Source: Prosopocoilus inquinatus
Taxonomy: Eukaryota > Arthropoda > Insecta > Coleoptera > Lucanidae
Assembly (NCBI GenBank): GCA_036172665.1
Contig: CM069876.1
Location: 682,001-746,000 of the forward strand
Length of the DNA: 64,000 bases
Direction: 5' to 3'
Every line of letters starts with the position of its first letter. Position 1 is the first letter of the stretch. This document shows positions 1-11,953 of this stretch, piece after piece. The notes under the pieces are model-generated. The model did not search any database, was not told the origin of the DNA, and saw only the letters and a program-made list of their open reading frames with translations. A program made the translations under genes and the position numbers.

Positions 1-1165
1 ATTGACACCTTGTCTGGTGCGAGATGGTTTTCTACCTTGGACTTGGAAAGTGGCTATTGGCAGGTTGGAATGCATCCCGAAGATAACGAAGAGACAGCCT
101 TAACTGCAGGTACTGGTCTGTGGCGGTTTAAAGTGATGCCTTTTGGTTTATGCAAAGCCCCAGTCATTTGTGAGTGACTCATGGAATTGGTATTGCGGGG
201 GCTTAGCTGGAAGACTTGCCTCGTGTATCTAGATGACGTAATTGTTGTTGGAAGAACCTTCAAAGAACACCTTGCGAATCTGACGAAAGTTTTCCAAACG
301 ATTGAAGAGGCGAAACTGAAACTAAATCCAGCCAAATGCAAGTTCTTCCGAAAGGAAATGAAATGCATGTCATCTCTGATGCAGGAGTTGCGGCAGACCA
401 GTTAAGAAGAAGTTTTTTTGGTGACGGCTCCAATATTGTCTTATCCAAGATCAGAGGGCATGTTCATTATTGATAGTGATGCTAGCAACCATGGAATTGG
501 AGGCGTACTGTCGCAAGTACAAGATGGGCAAGAACGTGTTATTGGTTACTTCAGTAAAGTTTTGTCAAAAGCTGGAAGGAACTATTGTGTAACCAGGAAG
601 GAGCTTCTTGCCGTGGTGAAGACAACAGAACATTTTCACAAGTATTTTTATGGCCGACAGTCATCTTCGAACAGACCATGCAGCATTGAAGTGATTGCTT
701 TAGTTTAAGAACTTAGAAGGCCACTTTGCTAGATGGATAGAAAAATTACAGAAGTATAATTTTACGATCGAACATCGTACAGGTCGCGTCTAGAACAATG
801 CAGAGGCACTTTCCAGAAGACTTTGTCCGGAGCATTGTCGGCAGTGATCAAAAGCAGAAAACAAAGAAGGGATAATTCCCATGAGATGGACTGGTGTAAT
901 AGTAGGCAAATGGCAAACGAAGACCATCACGAGGGAGCCACGAGAAGATCTTGAAATAAGAACCGTAATTGAATGGAAGGAAAGAGAACAGCTTCCAACA
1001 CGGGCAGAATTATGAGAAAAAAATCCAGTGTTTAAAACTTATTGGGCACAATGGGATTCTCTGGAGTTAAAGAATGGGTTGCTGATGAGTAAATGAAAAT
1101 TACGAGATGAAGACTAAGTAATGCTTCCAACTGTAAGGGTTGCCGAGGTCCTGGAAGAGATTCAT
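1..1165 (+). pseudogene. Ty3/gypsy pol remnant (RT, RNase H, start of integrase)
   Basis: Decayed reverse transcriptase polyprotein, entering from the left window edge. Readable pieces include the RT block with STLDLESGYWQV near the start, the catalytic YLDD at about 225-236, and an RNase H block from about 418 with DSDASNHGIGG and GYFSKVLSKAGRNYCVTRKE. Beyond 700 the frame breaks repeatedly; about 1040-1160 still resembles the segment leading to the integrase zinc finger. Stops interrupt the RT (TGA near 177), and roughly 90 residues between RT and RNase H are missing (junction near 370-418). The protein pieces are closely similar to the nearly intact element at 52.4-58.9 kb, so this is probably an older copy of a related family in the opposite orientation. 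Not functional. Confidence 0.9.
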
Positions 1166-2100
1166 GAGTCCCAGAGTGTGCTTCTGAAGACGGAGGTGAT
1201 ACTGTTTTCAACATCATTAATGATACTCTTGGAGTTAAAATCTCTTTGGAGGATATTGAAAGAATTCACAGAGTTGACCGTGTTAGTGATTCGGGGGAGA
1301 AACGGAGGGCGATCATTATAAAATTCTGCTCATATGGAAAAAGAGCGCAAGTGTATACACCTGAGAAAAAAATAAAAGGTAGTAAAATAGTGCTGAAAGA
1401 AGATTTGACTAATTTGCGTCATAGAGCGTATCAAAAAGCAATTGGCAAATACGGTGTCTCACGTTGCTGGACATGCGATGGATCCATTTTTTGGAACGAT
1501 GCAGGCAAGGTCCATAATCTAATACAGACCATATTAATACTTTTAAATTAATATTTAATCGCTTGGTAGAGGATTTCTAGAACTTAAAGATTTTGTACTA
1601 AGTAATAGTTTTGATTTACTTGGGATATCTGAAACATGATCAAATCACGGTATTGATTCAGACACAGTAAAAATTCTTGGTTATATTTTTTTACGTGTGG
1701 ATGGGAATAGTCGAGAAGGAGTTATTGGCTTTTATGTAAAATGTATTTATCGTTATTCGATAATAGATACTGAATTTTTTCCATCTCTTAAACAATTATA
1801 GCTGAATATTAATTAATTGCATTTGGGATAGTTTACAGACAACCTCATACCGATGTTAATTCTTTCATCCAAGACATAGCAACATCTTTTAATACAATTT
1901 TACCGACAGTGGGCGAAGTTATATGCTCTGGTGATATTAACATTAATCTTTTCAATATAGGAAGTAATAATGTTAATCTCTTTTTGTCAATGATTGATAC
2001 GTATGGCATTACTCAGATTGTGGACGAACTGATCTGAGTTAATGCTTATAGCAGCATTGACGTCAGTAATCTTGACTTGGTTTTGCACTGGTATGTATTT
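1166..2100 (+). pseudogene. Non-LTR LINE remnant: ORF1-like FP domain and endonuclease piece
   Basis: About 1171-1524 reads DIERIHRVDRVSDSGEKRRA and onward to SRCWTCDGSIFW. This resembles the C-terminal half of LINE ORF1-type proteins related to baculovirus FP domains, which bind nucleic acid. After a break, about 1826-2040 reads IVYRQPHTDVNSF ... GEVICSGDININ, the pattern of an AP-type (APE) LINE endonuclease, where a G-D-[FI]-N motif is part of the active site. The order ORF1 then endonuclease is that of a LINE, with the region between them decayed. It abuts the gypsy remnant at about 1165, so one element probably inserted next to or into the other. Family assignment rests on motif recognition only. 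Confidence 0.72.
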
Positions 2101-3244
2101 CTCTGATCATAAACTAACATTTTGCACTCTAACATTTGAGGTATGCCTGCGAAGAAACGGATCCTGAGGAGTTATATTTTCCGAGAAAGACTAAGCACAC
2201 TCTTCCTCGGTCGTGTACGTCCGATACTCTTGGGTTGCGTAACCACTGCTGGGTGGCGCCCTTTTTCGTAACATCTTCAGTGATTTCCCACGTCGTCTCC
2301 ACTGAGTGGGCATCGTTCGCAACTCCGGTCTACAACCTAGTCTTCAAGTGGACGACCGACCTGGCTTCTGTGATACGGTAAAGCGCTCCATTGTCCCGAC
2401 AAAACCAGGACGAGCGTCGTTGCAAATTCTTTTGGATAAACGTCGTCGTCGCAGCATTTTCTTAAGTACGTTAAAAAGAAATCATCATGAAATTGTTCTC
2501 TTGAAACAACTATTACTTCTTAATAATATTAAAAAATCTCTAGCAAAGCTCGATAGTACATATTACAGAGTAAATTATTTATTGTATAGCAACAACCTCA
2601 ATTTAAATTTAGAGTTTGTTTAGAAAGTAACTGTTGAACTAAGTGAATTTTCATTTTAAATCAAGAGAGTTTCTAAAATACAACTTCTGTTATGATTTTG
2701 TATTACTAAAGTTTAATTAATTAAAAATTTAAACTGATTAAATAAACAAATTTCATGGCATTTGTTAGTATTTTACAGATCTATACATTTTTGAGGTGCC
2801 TTTCAAAGTAAAATAAAAGTCTAATTGAATCAGTTTTTTTTTACTTACAATCAACTATTTTTTGTACAACTGCAATTCTGCTTACGTACATGGTTTGGTT
2901 TAAGTAGCTGTATGTTTACGTTTAAGGCTATAAATACGAAAAAAAAAACATTATTTACACGGTTACATGGGAATAGGTAAAGGTTTTTTTTCATAAATAA
3001 ATATATATACAACATTCATTGGCTCATCCTTTGGCAAAAATTATATCCGGTAGCTGCCAGAAGCGATTGACAATGTTGGACCTAGCACAGGAAGACTTCT
3101 GTTTCTGTTGCTTGAAGAATTCGAATGTTTACAGGAAGGCAGAATACTGCTGATTGTCAATTTGCTGGCACCGTTTACCTATTGTTTCCTCTTGACGAAA
3201 CGCACTTCTATATTTAGCTTCTATTTTAATAACGTTTTTAATTA
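2101..3244. other. Downstream of FoxF; no recognised gene
   Basis: About 2130-2460 is more GC-rich than its surroundings and has short open frames on the plus strand (2136-2381 and 2306-2623) matching nothing I recognise; it may be further LINE-derived sequence. From about 2640 to 3240 the DNA is AT-rich with no coding signal. Part of it may be FoxF 3' untranslated region if the transcript runs beyond the candidate polyadenylation signal at 3245. Confidence 0.5.
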
Positions 3245-3250
3245 TTTATT
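3245..3250 (-). terminator. Candidate polyadenylation signal for FoxF
   Basis: AATAAA on the minus strand, about 80 bases after the FoxF stop at 3329-3331. The motif is common by chance in AT-rich DNA, so transcript ends would be needed to confirm it. Confidence 0.35.
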
Positions 3251-3328
3251 TTTCACATGAAACAAAGACGTCCTAAATCTAATACTAATTTTCACTGGTT
3301 TCGCGTGTGCTCGCTCTTTCATCATTTT

Positions 3329-3489
3329 TCACATCGTGTACTTGTTGACATGGTGATCGTAGAAGGCGTTGGCCGTATTTGCAGCTGGTGGAGATGGTAA
3401 AGATGTTGGAATCGATGGTGGCGTTGGGCTTAGATATGGTTTCCTATCACATTGCAGAGGTTGCATTGAGCCACCAGAAGTTCGCATAA
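3329..3489 (-). CDS. FoxF: FoxF (biniou) transcription factor, last coding exon
   Basis: This is proposed as the second and final coding exon of the forkhead gene whose first exon is at 43675-44617. On the minus strand it begins after a T-rich acceptor ending TTTTTGCAG, with a CTAAT branch-point candidate at 3507-3511. Exon 1 ends one base into a codon; this exon supplies two bases and then 52 sense codons and a TGA at 3329-3331, with no interruption. The peptide contains CDRKPYLSPTPPSIP and ends HHVNKYTM, a Pro/Ser-rich tail typical of a transcription-factor C terminus. FOXF genes of vertebrates also have a late intron and a short last coding exon. The joined protein would be 367 residues. 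The link across 40 kb is inferred from phase, splice sites and tail character; RNA evidence would settle it. Confidence 0.8.
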
Positions 3490-3640
3490 CTGCAAAAATA
3501 ATTTGAATTAGAATCGTTTCTTTTCAGAGTTATAGTTATAGTTATAGTAGTCCGATTTTAAATTAGTTTTTTTATGACAGGGGAATAATGATTATTGTAA
3601 ATACTAGGAGACTTACCTGGCTACTGAAAGCCAAGTTATA

Positions 3641-4556
3641 CAAGGTGTTCTTTTACTGTGTGCAAATGTTTAAACAAGCAATATATCACCATAAATAGCA
3701 ACGATTGAACTCATATGTTCTTAACAAAAATTTAATATTTATCTAGAAAAATGCAGTGGCAGATTTTCACTAAACCGTTTGAGAACTACTGGCATAGCTA
3801 AAAGTGGAACGCGGCCGCTTCTTCAATTATGACCCGAAGCCGAAGAGGTTGGTCAGTACTTCAATTGATCTTGAGCACAAACGACGTGAATCAACCGCTC
3901 CGATCAGCTGGTCAGTCAAAAGGTTTACAATTTAAATTGACTCCACTGCAAGTGATTACAAGTTTAAGTTTTTTTAAATTAAAATCTAGTGCAATTCAAA
4001 AAGCTGTCGTTCGTAATTGTCGAACAAATTAAAAGTGAGGAAAAAAAAATGTAATTTCTCATTCCATATTATTTTTATAGACTTTGACTTTTAACTTTTC
4101 CATGGACTGTAAGTAGTAATACTTTCATAGCTTGCAGCGAGATTACAGTAAAAGTTTATTTACGTAAAAAGGTGAAGGAAGAACATTTTTAATGCGCTTG
4201 CCTAATTGGTGCATACATTTTCGCATTTATTCGTCGATAGTTGATATCGTAAAACATATTACTTCGCTCAGTGAATTAAAATTTTAAATAAAATAATTAA
4301 TAAACGATATCAGTGATTATTATTACGAAACTCTGCGTTGAATATCGAGTGCGGTGTCGGTGGACGTGTTCATACCGAGAGGAAGGCGAAGTTGACCTTC
4401 CTATATTTCTCGCACATTTCAACAGTTCCAAACAAGTGGTCTATTCGAATTTTTTTGGCTATGATACGGTAGCCATCAAAAAATACCTGCAGAAGGTAGC
4501 ATTTCGTGTACTTATACTGAGGTTTTTCTATTTGCACACAGTAAAAGAACAGCCTG
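3641..4556. mobile_element. Non-autonomous DDE_3-type (Tc1/mariner superfamily) element, copy A
   Basis: Terminal inverted repeats of about 26 bp (CAAGGTGTTCTTTTACTGTG at the left, its complement with small changes at the right) are flanked by TA on both sides (3639-3640, 4557-4558), as for Tc1/mariner-type insertion. There is no transposase. The left half (about 3690-4070) matches copy C at 63.6-64.0 kb, and the right part (about 4271-4556) matches the right end of copy B (30.1-31.2 kb), which still carries a transposase reading frame. The open frames at 3829-4032 and 4313-4597 are probably chance frames inside the repeat. Confidence 0.85.
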
Positions 4557-4715
4557 TATATAAAAGTTGGAGAACAGGTAGAAGAAGCACTCGATAAAAA
4601 AAAATGTAGCTGAATAATTAAATTTTGGTGAAATCACGAAAGAAGAAGAATAGAGATTATGAAGTGAAAAATGTATAAAAAATATGAGGTATTGGGAAAA
4701 GTAAAGAACACTGTG

Positions 4716-5235
4716 TACAAGGTGCCCCTGTCAAGACTTTATTTATTGATGAATTTTGCTAAAATTTGGCACGCACCTTTACTAAAAAAATTCAGCGACA
4801 TCAAATATTATTAAGAATATCGGTAAGGGTACAAACATGTCGAAGATGCCTCACTGCTCACCCTCGATGTTTAGGTCGCGCTTGATGGATCGACGTGAAA
4901 CAAACGCATAAATTTAAATGAAAACGTGCATGTTGAAGATGCGCTCAACTATTCATCTTCGACATGTAAAAAATTTAAAATTTAAAACTGTATGTTTGTT
5001 TTACTTCGAAGTGATATCGCAGTATCAAGTGCGATCTAAACATCGAGAGTGAACAGCGCGGCATCTTCGGCCAAGTTCGTACCCTAAGTGCTTCTGAATG
5101 TTTTCATGTTTACTCTTACTAAACAGACAATATTGATCATGTTAAGATTTTGAATTCTTTTATTACAGGTGCCTGTAAAATTTTAGCTAAATTTAGAGAA
5201 GTGTAAAAACTGGAACGGTTTCAACCTGCCTCAGT
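4716..5235. repeat. Foldback/MITE-like inverted repeat
   Basis: Two arms of well over 80 bp are inverted copies of each other. The clearest part pairs about 4815-4900 (GGGTACAAACATGTCGAAGA...) with about 5005-5096. Weaker pairing continues outward to blocks around 4750-4790 and 5165-5200. No reading frame. Most likely a non-autonomous DNA element; the exact ends are uncertain. Confidence 0.65.
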
Positions 5236-5990
5236 GTCATCTTGTTGCGATTTTGGTCTAGGAACAGTTATTTTTAAGAACAATTTGTTACGGTGTTGGT
5301 TTTCGAACATGGCTCAGCCGAAACAGTTTACTAATACACGAGTAACAGACACGTCTTGAAGACTGTATATGCTTCTTGCTCACGTCGCCCGTCGCACTTT
5401 TTAAGACCGTTTTGCATTACATAATTTATTGTATAAGTAATTTTGGAACTTATTAATTTTTAGAATCTAAGTTGAGTAATTTCAAACAACAAATTATGTG
5501 AAATGTAAGCAATGTTTCGTACAATTTGCTGTTTGAAACTAAGTAATATAGCAAAATTGCACAGGTTTTTTTAATATATTTTATTCTAGTTAGAAACATT
5601 TATTTTAGAATGTAGAGAAAAAATTTAAATATTTTTAATACAATTACCTTCTAGAGTTATCACAAAAAACAAAAGGCACATATAATTTTATTTTAATTTT
5701 TTTATGGAGCAGCCTTTATAATGTTCCTTAAAATGAGAGATAATTTCCTCCTGATTCCAAAAATTTGTTGATTCTTGAGAGCTATTTGTGAGATTTAACT
5801 TTAAAACATGCTCTATTTTAATTACTTTCCAAGGGAGTATGAATTATTATCAGCTCACTCGGAAAAAAATGTTCTGTGGAACTAAGTTCTAGTTCTAGTT
5901 CAAGAACTAACACGTCAAAATACATACACTCAAGGTAGTGTTCATTTGCGTTAGTCATAGAAACCAACATTACCAATTGTTACTACACCA
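5236..5990. other. AT-rich intronic DNA, nothing recognised
   Basis: No coding frame, terminal repeat or known motif was seen here. It lies between the foldback element and the inverted 41-bp arrays. Confidence 0.5.
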
Positions 5991-5997
5991 TTTCGAG

Positions 5998-6885
5998 CTG
6001 TAATTCAGAAAATATCGACGGAAATATTCAAATGTAATTCAGAATTGTTAATTTAATTCCAGAATATGTTATTTAAAATTCAGATAAATCAAATCAGTTT
6101 CAGATTGCATCACTTGTAATTCAGATTTATCAATTTAATTTCAGAATTCGTTAGTTGTAATTCAGATTAATCAGTTTTATTTCAGAAAATATTAATTGTA
6201 ATTCAGAAAGTATGAATTGTAGACTATGCGTTCTTTATCTACTTTAATCGTAAATCAGAATTATACAATTCTTTAGGATAAAGAATAGGAATAAGTTCTT
6301 TATATCTTATTGTACAGTTGTTCCTGAAATAAACAAACATATACAATATTTAAGGTCCCCTTATATCATGATGAGAATTTCTGCAGTGAAGAAACCTCTT
6401 TTCGACTGGCCCGGTTTTTTTTTACATAGTATTCTATGTATTGGTTAGTTCTTGGAGGAATGGTTAGACTGAAGGGCTACATAGTATTTACTTCAAGCTT
6501 GTTATGGTGTTTGCTGTTTGCTTTTGTATAATATCTATGATAAATAAAATATTGACGTTATCGCAGAAAGTTTGATTGGAGATGCTCTAAGGAAATTTAT
6601 TGAATTATGTTTGCCGGAATTTAAAATCATTCTTATTTCAATTAAAAGTTACGGGTTCTTAATTGCAATTGATGTAATCACAAATTAATTTAGTATATTC
6701 TGAAATTAAACTGATTAATCTGAATAACATTTGATGAATTCTGAAACTAAGTTGGTAAATCTGAATTACAAATGATATATTCTGAAACTAAATTGATAAA
6801 ACTGAATTATATGTGACACATTCTGAAATGAAATTAACAAATCTGAATAGCAATTGACGAATTCTTAATTACAGTTGGAAAAGGT
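5998..6885. mobile_element. Element with inverted subterminal arrays of a 41-bp repeat
   Basis: About 5998-6215 contains several imperfect copies of a roughly 41-bp unit, each with TGTAATTCAGA and ATTTCAGAAT half-units. About 6690-6865 contains copies of the same unit in the opposite orientation (TCTGAAATTAAACTGATTAA). The 470 bp between the arrays has no reading frame. Two inverted arrays facing each other suggest a non-autonomous DNA transposon whose subterminal repeats could bind a transposase supplied elsewhere. True ends and target duplication could not be fixed by eye. Confidence 0.65.
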
Positions 6886-7371
6886 GCAGTTAAGGGAGTG
6901 CTACAATCGAATTAGTCGATTATTAAAATGTGTCGAGAAAATCGATTAATCTTACGAAAATTAGTAGCATTAATATTGTTAGGTTAGTTTTAGTATTACT
7001 AAGAAAATTCACAGCGTTCTCTCGAACAATGAAATAAGCAAATGAGACACATATCGACTGCTCGAGTCCTTTTAAATTTTTAAAGTCTTACCACGGTATA
7101 CTAATTACTTTTTATATAACTGATACGTAATCGACTTCGAACCCGCGCTTTTCTTAACAAACTCCCACACAATTGACCGACGGGCATTGGTTCTTCTCAA
7201 TATTTTTACAAATATATTAGCGATAGCGATTAAATTGTTAACTGTTACAGTTAGTAGTTAGTAGTATCAGTACGTTTACGTTCTAATTTGTGATAATTAG
7301 TAGTTGATACTACTAATTTTAACTACTAATATTAGTCGAGTATTAAAATACCTCGATTACTAATAATCGAT
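6886..7371. other. AT-rich DNA with short palindromic TAGTAGTTA repeats
   Basis: No gene. ATTAGTCGATTATTAAAATG at about 6909 is echoed near 7333-7352, and TAGTAGTTAGTAG-type units recur at about 7250-7330. This may be a further decayed MITE. Confidence 0.4.
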
Positions 7372-7631
7372 TATATTCAGGGGATAAATTATTCTATAAT
7401 TGGGCTGCAGTCAAAAAGGTTAAAGTTTAAGTGAATTAACTTCATCTACTAATCATTAAGGAGTAAGTTATCATTTGTAATTTTTCTTTTTTAAAAAATA
7501 TTTATGTAAATTTTTGTTGTAGAAACCTTGAAAAACGAAATAAAATTTTCGAAAGCTCGGTTGAACTTTAAAAGAGTATTATTTACCCCTTTTGACTGCA
7601 GCCCATTTACGGAATTGATCCCCTGAATATA
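7372..7631. mobile_element. 260-bp MITE with about 46-bp inverted ends
   Basis: The left end TATATTCAGGGGAT continues to GGGCTGCAGTCAAAAAGG. The right end is its inverted counterpart, CCTTTTGACTGCAGCCC continuing to ATCCCCTGAATATA. A small, clear miniature inverted-repeat element with no coding capacity; the open frame across it on the minus strand is incidental. Confidence 0.85.
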
Positions 7632-9430
7632 TGTATTCTGAAGTAATGGAAGGAGATATGCATTCAAAATTAATTCCCGTATCATCAGAAAATAACAACC
7701 TCGCTGTTATTTGAAACGTACTAGACTTATTAAGTTTTGTAAATAAAAACGGACAAAATTATGAAGGGAAAACCACTCAACGTTTCTCTATTGATTAATA
7801 GCTTCTTCAGTAGTGAAAAAAAGTAAATAAAAAAGTTGTCAAGAGAAACAAAAAGTTAACATGATTTTAAACAAAAATACCAGTTGTCCGAAATGCAAGA
7901 AAAGTAACAAGAACTAAATTAAATTTACTTTTTTTAAATAAATTATTAAATTGACAGATCTGTATTTTTGGTTTAAAGTTTGCCTAACATTATTAGACAT
8001 TTGACATTTTGTAAGTATTTAATACGATTTTTAATTACTGATTTTTCCAAATACTATATTTTATCAAATACTATACATGTTAATCTAAAGGAAAAAGTAA
8101 GTTTTTATTTCATTTTAATTGTTTAAATGTATTACATATTATTTCTTTATTTTGAAGGTTATATTATATTTCTACTGACGCGACGATGAGCTTTTGTGAA
8201 ACCGGTCTAGAAAGAAGATAAAAAAACTAACAAATTGCAGTTGAAGATATTTCAAATTATTATTAATTACTAATAAATGCAAATCATTTCATTTTTTCAT
8301 ATATATCTAATAGTAGTATTCATATCCAAAAATTGGGTAAAATGATAACGAAGTTAAGAATAATACTCCCAATTTTCTCTCGATATTTATTTGACAACCG
8401 GTTTCGGCATTTACGCCTTCATCAAGTCTACAACAAGTGGAAAAAAGAAGAATGTTATGAAAGTTTTGATATGAAATTCTCGCGTAACAAGTTGCAAAAA
8501 AAAAAAAAATTAAATTTTTTTTTTAAATTATTTGAAAATACATAGTATGGCAGTTATGAACAGATTATCGCGAGTAATTGAATACGCGATATCAAACAAA
8601 AAATATAATCGTTGAGGCTTCACGTGAACAGCCTGTATACATGTTTGTATGAACGTTTTCTTTGTTTTGATCTGTAGAATACCTGATGTGGAGGCCTGTA
8701 TTTTTGTTACATCCTGTACAGTGAAGTGAGTTTTAAAACGCACGTCTAAGGACCTAAGAAAATTCTTGTCTTGGTTGACTTCTTCCACGCCAGGACTTAA
8801 ACTATTTTTCTCAAAAAGCATATAAGGTAAAAACCTAATCCGTTTTAAGAACTTCCCTTGGGGTGGGAATGTCATCTTTTGATGCCACTGTAAAACATTT
8901 TTTAATTTAAGAATTATTCTCTCTTCTCACTCTAAGAACATGGTAGAAGTACCGTACACGCTCCCTCCCCTCGTTGATGCTAGCGCGTTGCCCAGACTAT
9001 TTAATTCCTAACAACGCTGACTTGGCGGGCGATTGGAGGGAGAGTATACGATATTCTTACGCGTTCAGAATATTTTGAGTATTCGTACTTGTGGGGCTTT
9101 TGCTTCACTTTGGCCCCACAAACCGTGTTCATACTCACAAAAGTACAGTTTTTGGCCTAGTAATACAAATAACTATTATTGATTTCAGACAGAATACATT
9201 TGAAAAGTTATCTACACTCTCTGTTCACGCTTAGAGCATAGTCAGTGGTATAGTGCTTTTTTGTTTATTTTATTTTTTTAATCTTATAAATCAATAAAAT
9301 GCGGATTTAGAGAAATATTTGCTGTACAGGGTTAATTTTATTAACGAGAACCCCCCTTTATTATTTTAATTATTAACGAATACAGGAAACAAAAAATTAA
9401 TAAACGTTTATGTAGATTTTAATCTTGCCA
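7632..9430. other. Intronic DNA, no supported gene
   Basis: Several repeat-like scraps but no supported gene. About 8380-8430 has GACAACCGGTTTCGGC followed by GCCTTCATCAAG, a motif I associate with terminal repeats of Penelope-like elements. A 9-bp hairpin (TTGTGGGGC / GCCCCACAA) lies at about 9090-9122. The minus-strand open frame 8528-8875 matches no protein family I recognise. Confidence 0.4.
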
Positions 9431-11013
9431 AAGACCGAATTACACCTGCCGAATGCCGACTAATGTGATCAGTATAGAGTGGACCATTTTTGATGGTTTT
9501 ACAAAGTTTCTCAGTTATTTATAGGAATAGAAGAAAAGCGTTTTCGCGATCCAGTGCTACTTTCTGAAGAACAACTCGGTGGAGAAAACAAAAGTTAGCT
9601 ATCTCGATTCCTTCGGGAAATATCGGCCGAACACGAATTTTTTCGAAAAATTATTTTTTCACGATATCTCAGTTGTTTGACAAGATATTTTGATAATTCA
9701 AAAACTGTTTTATTCAGAAATTAATGTAGATGTCGCTGACGTTACTGTCTTTGGTAAAAACTGCGCCAGTTCTGCGAAATAGACTATAACCTTCTAATTT
9801 TAAATGGAAACCGTAGTTAGCTATGACTCAAGTAAATTGCTTATATAATGAGGTTTTCAAAAATATAAAGTTTGATATAATTACTTTTATACATAACAAA
9901 GATACTAATTTTGCTATCTATGACAAGGAAACAAAAGAAAATTCAGCTATTTTCCTCAAACAACTATTACTAGAATAAATAATACAGGTAATTAAATTTA
10001 ACAAAATAAATATCTAATGCTATTAGAGAACTCATAAAACTACAAGTAATGTAAATATGAATTAATTGTCAATGCCGTTTTGATGAATTATATGTTGTAT
10101 GTTCCTTTGAAATTATTAAATCTTAAATTTTATGTTATTAAAAATTAAAGATAAGTTTATTTCATTTCTACCCGCGATTACATTTATTAATACAGAAAAG
10201 TTCTTGAAAGCATTATTAAACTTAAGAAATATCCGACATTTCAATAATTCCTTAAAGAAATGCATTAATTTATACAATTTAAAATTTATAGAAATCTCTT
10301 AACTATTCTCATTAGTAATTAAAGAAATGTTCAAATAGAGTTAATTCTTTTTTACATACTTGTGGTTTTATGTCAGTCTCTGATAGATACACGAAGCTAT
10401 TTATTTATTGAAATAAATTAACTGTTTTACTTAACAATAATTGATTTTGGGGAAAACAATTGAACTACTTTTTTGTTTTTGGTGTCATGGATGGCTTGTT
10501 AGCTACTGGAAAACAAAAAATAATTAGTATCTTTATTATTTGAAAAAATAAATACATCAAACTTTACATTTTTGAAAACCTCATTAAACAAGCAATTTGT
10601 TTGTCATAGCCGGCTGCGATTTCCATTCAAAATTAGAGAGTTACAGTCTGTTTCGCAGAATTGGTGCAATTTTTACAAAAGAGAATACTGTCAGTAAAAT
10701 CAGTGTTAATTTCTGAATCAAATAGTTTTTAAATTTTCGAAATATCTTGTCAAACAACTGAGATATTGTGAAAAATAAGTTTTCGGAACAATTCGTTTTC
10801 GGTCGATAATTCCCGAACGAATCGAGATAGCTAACTTTTGTTTTCTCCACTAAGTTTTCCTGGAAAAAGTAGCATTAGGTCGCGAAAACGGTTTCCTTCT
10901 ATTCCTATAAATAACTGAGAAACCCTGTAAAACCATCAAAAATGGACCACACTGTACAATCAATACTCGGCCGAGTAACAAAGCGAGTGACTCGGCCTAT
11001 GTAATTCGGCCTT
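9431..11013. mobile_element. Foldback element with about 450-bp inverted arms
   Basis: The left arm runs from about 9431 (AAGACCGAATTACA) through TGGACCATTTTTGATGG to about 9890. The right arm, about 10540-11013, is its inverted copy, with matching blocks such as GTTTTCTCC, the CGAGATAGCTAACTTTTGTT block and the ATGGACCA block. The central 650 bp is AT-rich and without a gene. The arms have diverged noticeably, so the insertion is old. No transposase is present. Confidence 0.8.
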
Positions 11014-11590
11014 AACCATGTAGCAGTTATGTTTTCTGTATACAGTACATATTATTTGAAATAAAAAAACAGCTGAAACACGTTTCCTGCCTTCAAGGTG
11101 AATCTACCTATGTAAAAACACGTCAACGCAAAAATTAATGGCCGTATTTTGAGCTCCGCTTCGCAGATAAAATCGTGAATAATCCTTCATATTTATAGAA
11201 GAAGCGAACCAGGGAAATTTCAAACAGCCGAAAACTTTGTTCGTCTGAGACGCACTGAAAATAATTTAGTATACACTACATCTTTTAGTAGCGCTTAAAT
11301 TATCTTTGACGTTTATTATTTTAAGTACAGACTACAGGCGTCAATTGCCTGCGTTTTCCCGGCGATTTTGCTCTTATGTCGAAATCCGGAATTTCGTGCG
11401 ATGATGAAAGTTTTCAAGATGCGAGGAAACGATAAATACTTACAGGCAACGAAAAATACGTACAATGCCGGTGTCTTTTACGTGTTAATGGAATTTAGGT
11501 CTACAGGAAAGAGGCAAGGAAACTATATGGTTTCAGTGGCGATGGCGTAGCGACCGAGATGGAGAATTTTTAGTCCGCCCATATCACACT
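11014..11590. other. Intergenic-type DNA with unassigned small open frame
   Basis: A plus-strand open frame at 11368-11550 (60 residues) starts in a less AT-rich patch but matches nothing I know and has no visible partner exon. The rest shows no signal. Confidence 0.35.
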
Positions 11591-11612
11591 ATAATAATAA
11601 TAATAATAATAT
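11591..11612 (-). repeat. (ATT)n 3' tail of the minus-strand LINE
   Basis: A run of ATA/ATT triplets marks the 3' end of the LINE at 11.6-14.2 kb. On the minus strand it follows GACAATAAA closely, exactly as in the plus-strand LINE ending at 27552-27576, which supports a shared family with a triplet tail. Confidence 0.8.
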
Positions 11613-11953
11613 TTATTTATTGTCAACTGGTCTTTCAGACATGGACATTGTCAATTCATAATTAATACATAAAATAGTTTAGCAGTAAAACAGATGACGC
11701 GCTAAAAACAGTATAACAGTATAATGACAACATATAAAATAGAAAAGACTAGAGATAGCTATGAACTATTTCAATGCGTCGCAGTATATTCTTGAAAACT
11801 GTAAAAACAGTGCCGCAGTAGGTACAATTTTACTTCTTTAGCGAATTGCTTAAAATGTTTAATGTTTCAGTTCAGTGGGTAGCACGTTATATGCGGTTAT
11901 CATTTTATATTTTGGACCTCGTTCATATCGAGAAGAATGATGTTTTGGTATCA

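Noticed and set aside
3612..3636. Minus-strand TTTCAG|TAGCCAG|GTAAGT, resembling a 7-base FoxF microexon
   Set aside because: Inserting seven bases shifts the last exon out of frame and creates an early stop, whereas direct joining of the two exons keeps the frame.
5998..6885. Regular 41-bp repeats considered as a CRISPR array
   Set aside because: The intervening sequences are themselves repeated, the arrays are inverted relative to each other, and the DNA is eukaryotic.
9085..9125. TTGTGGGGC / GCCCCACAA hairpin as a transcription terminator or structured RNA
   Set aside because: An isolated 9-bp stem without U-tract meaning in a eukaryote and without nearby genes.
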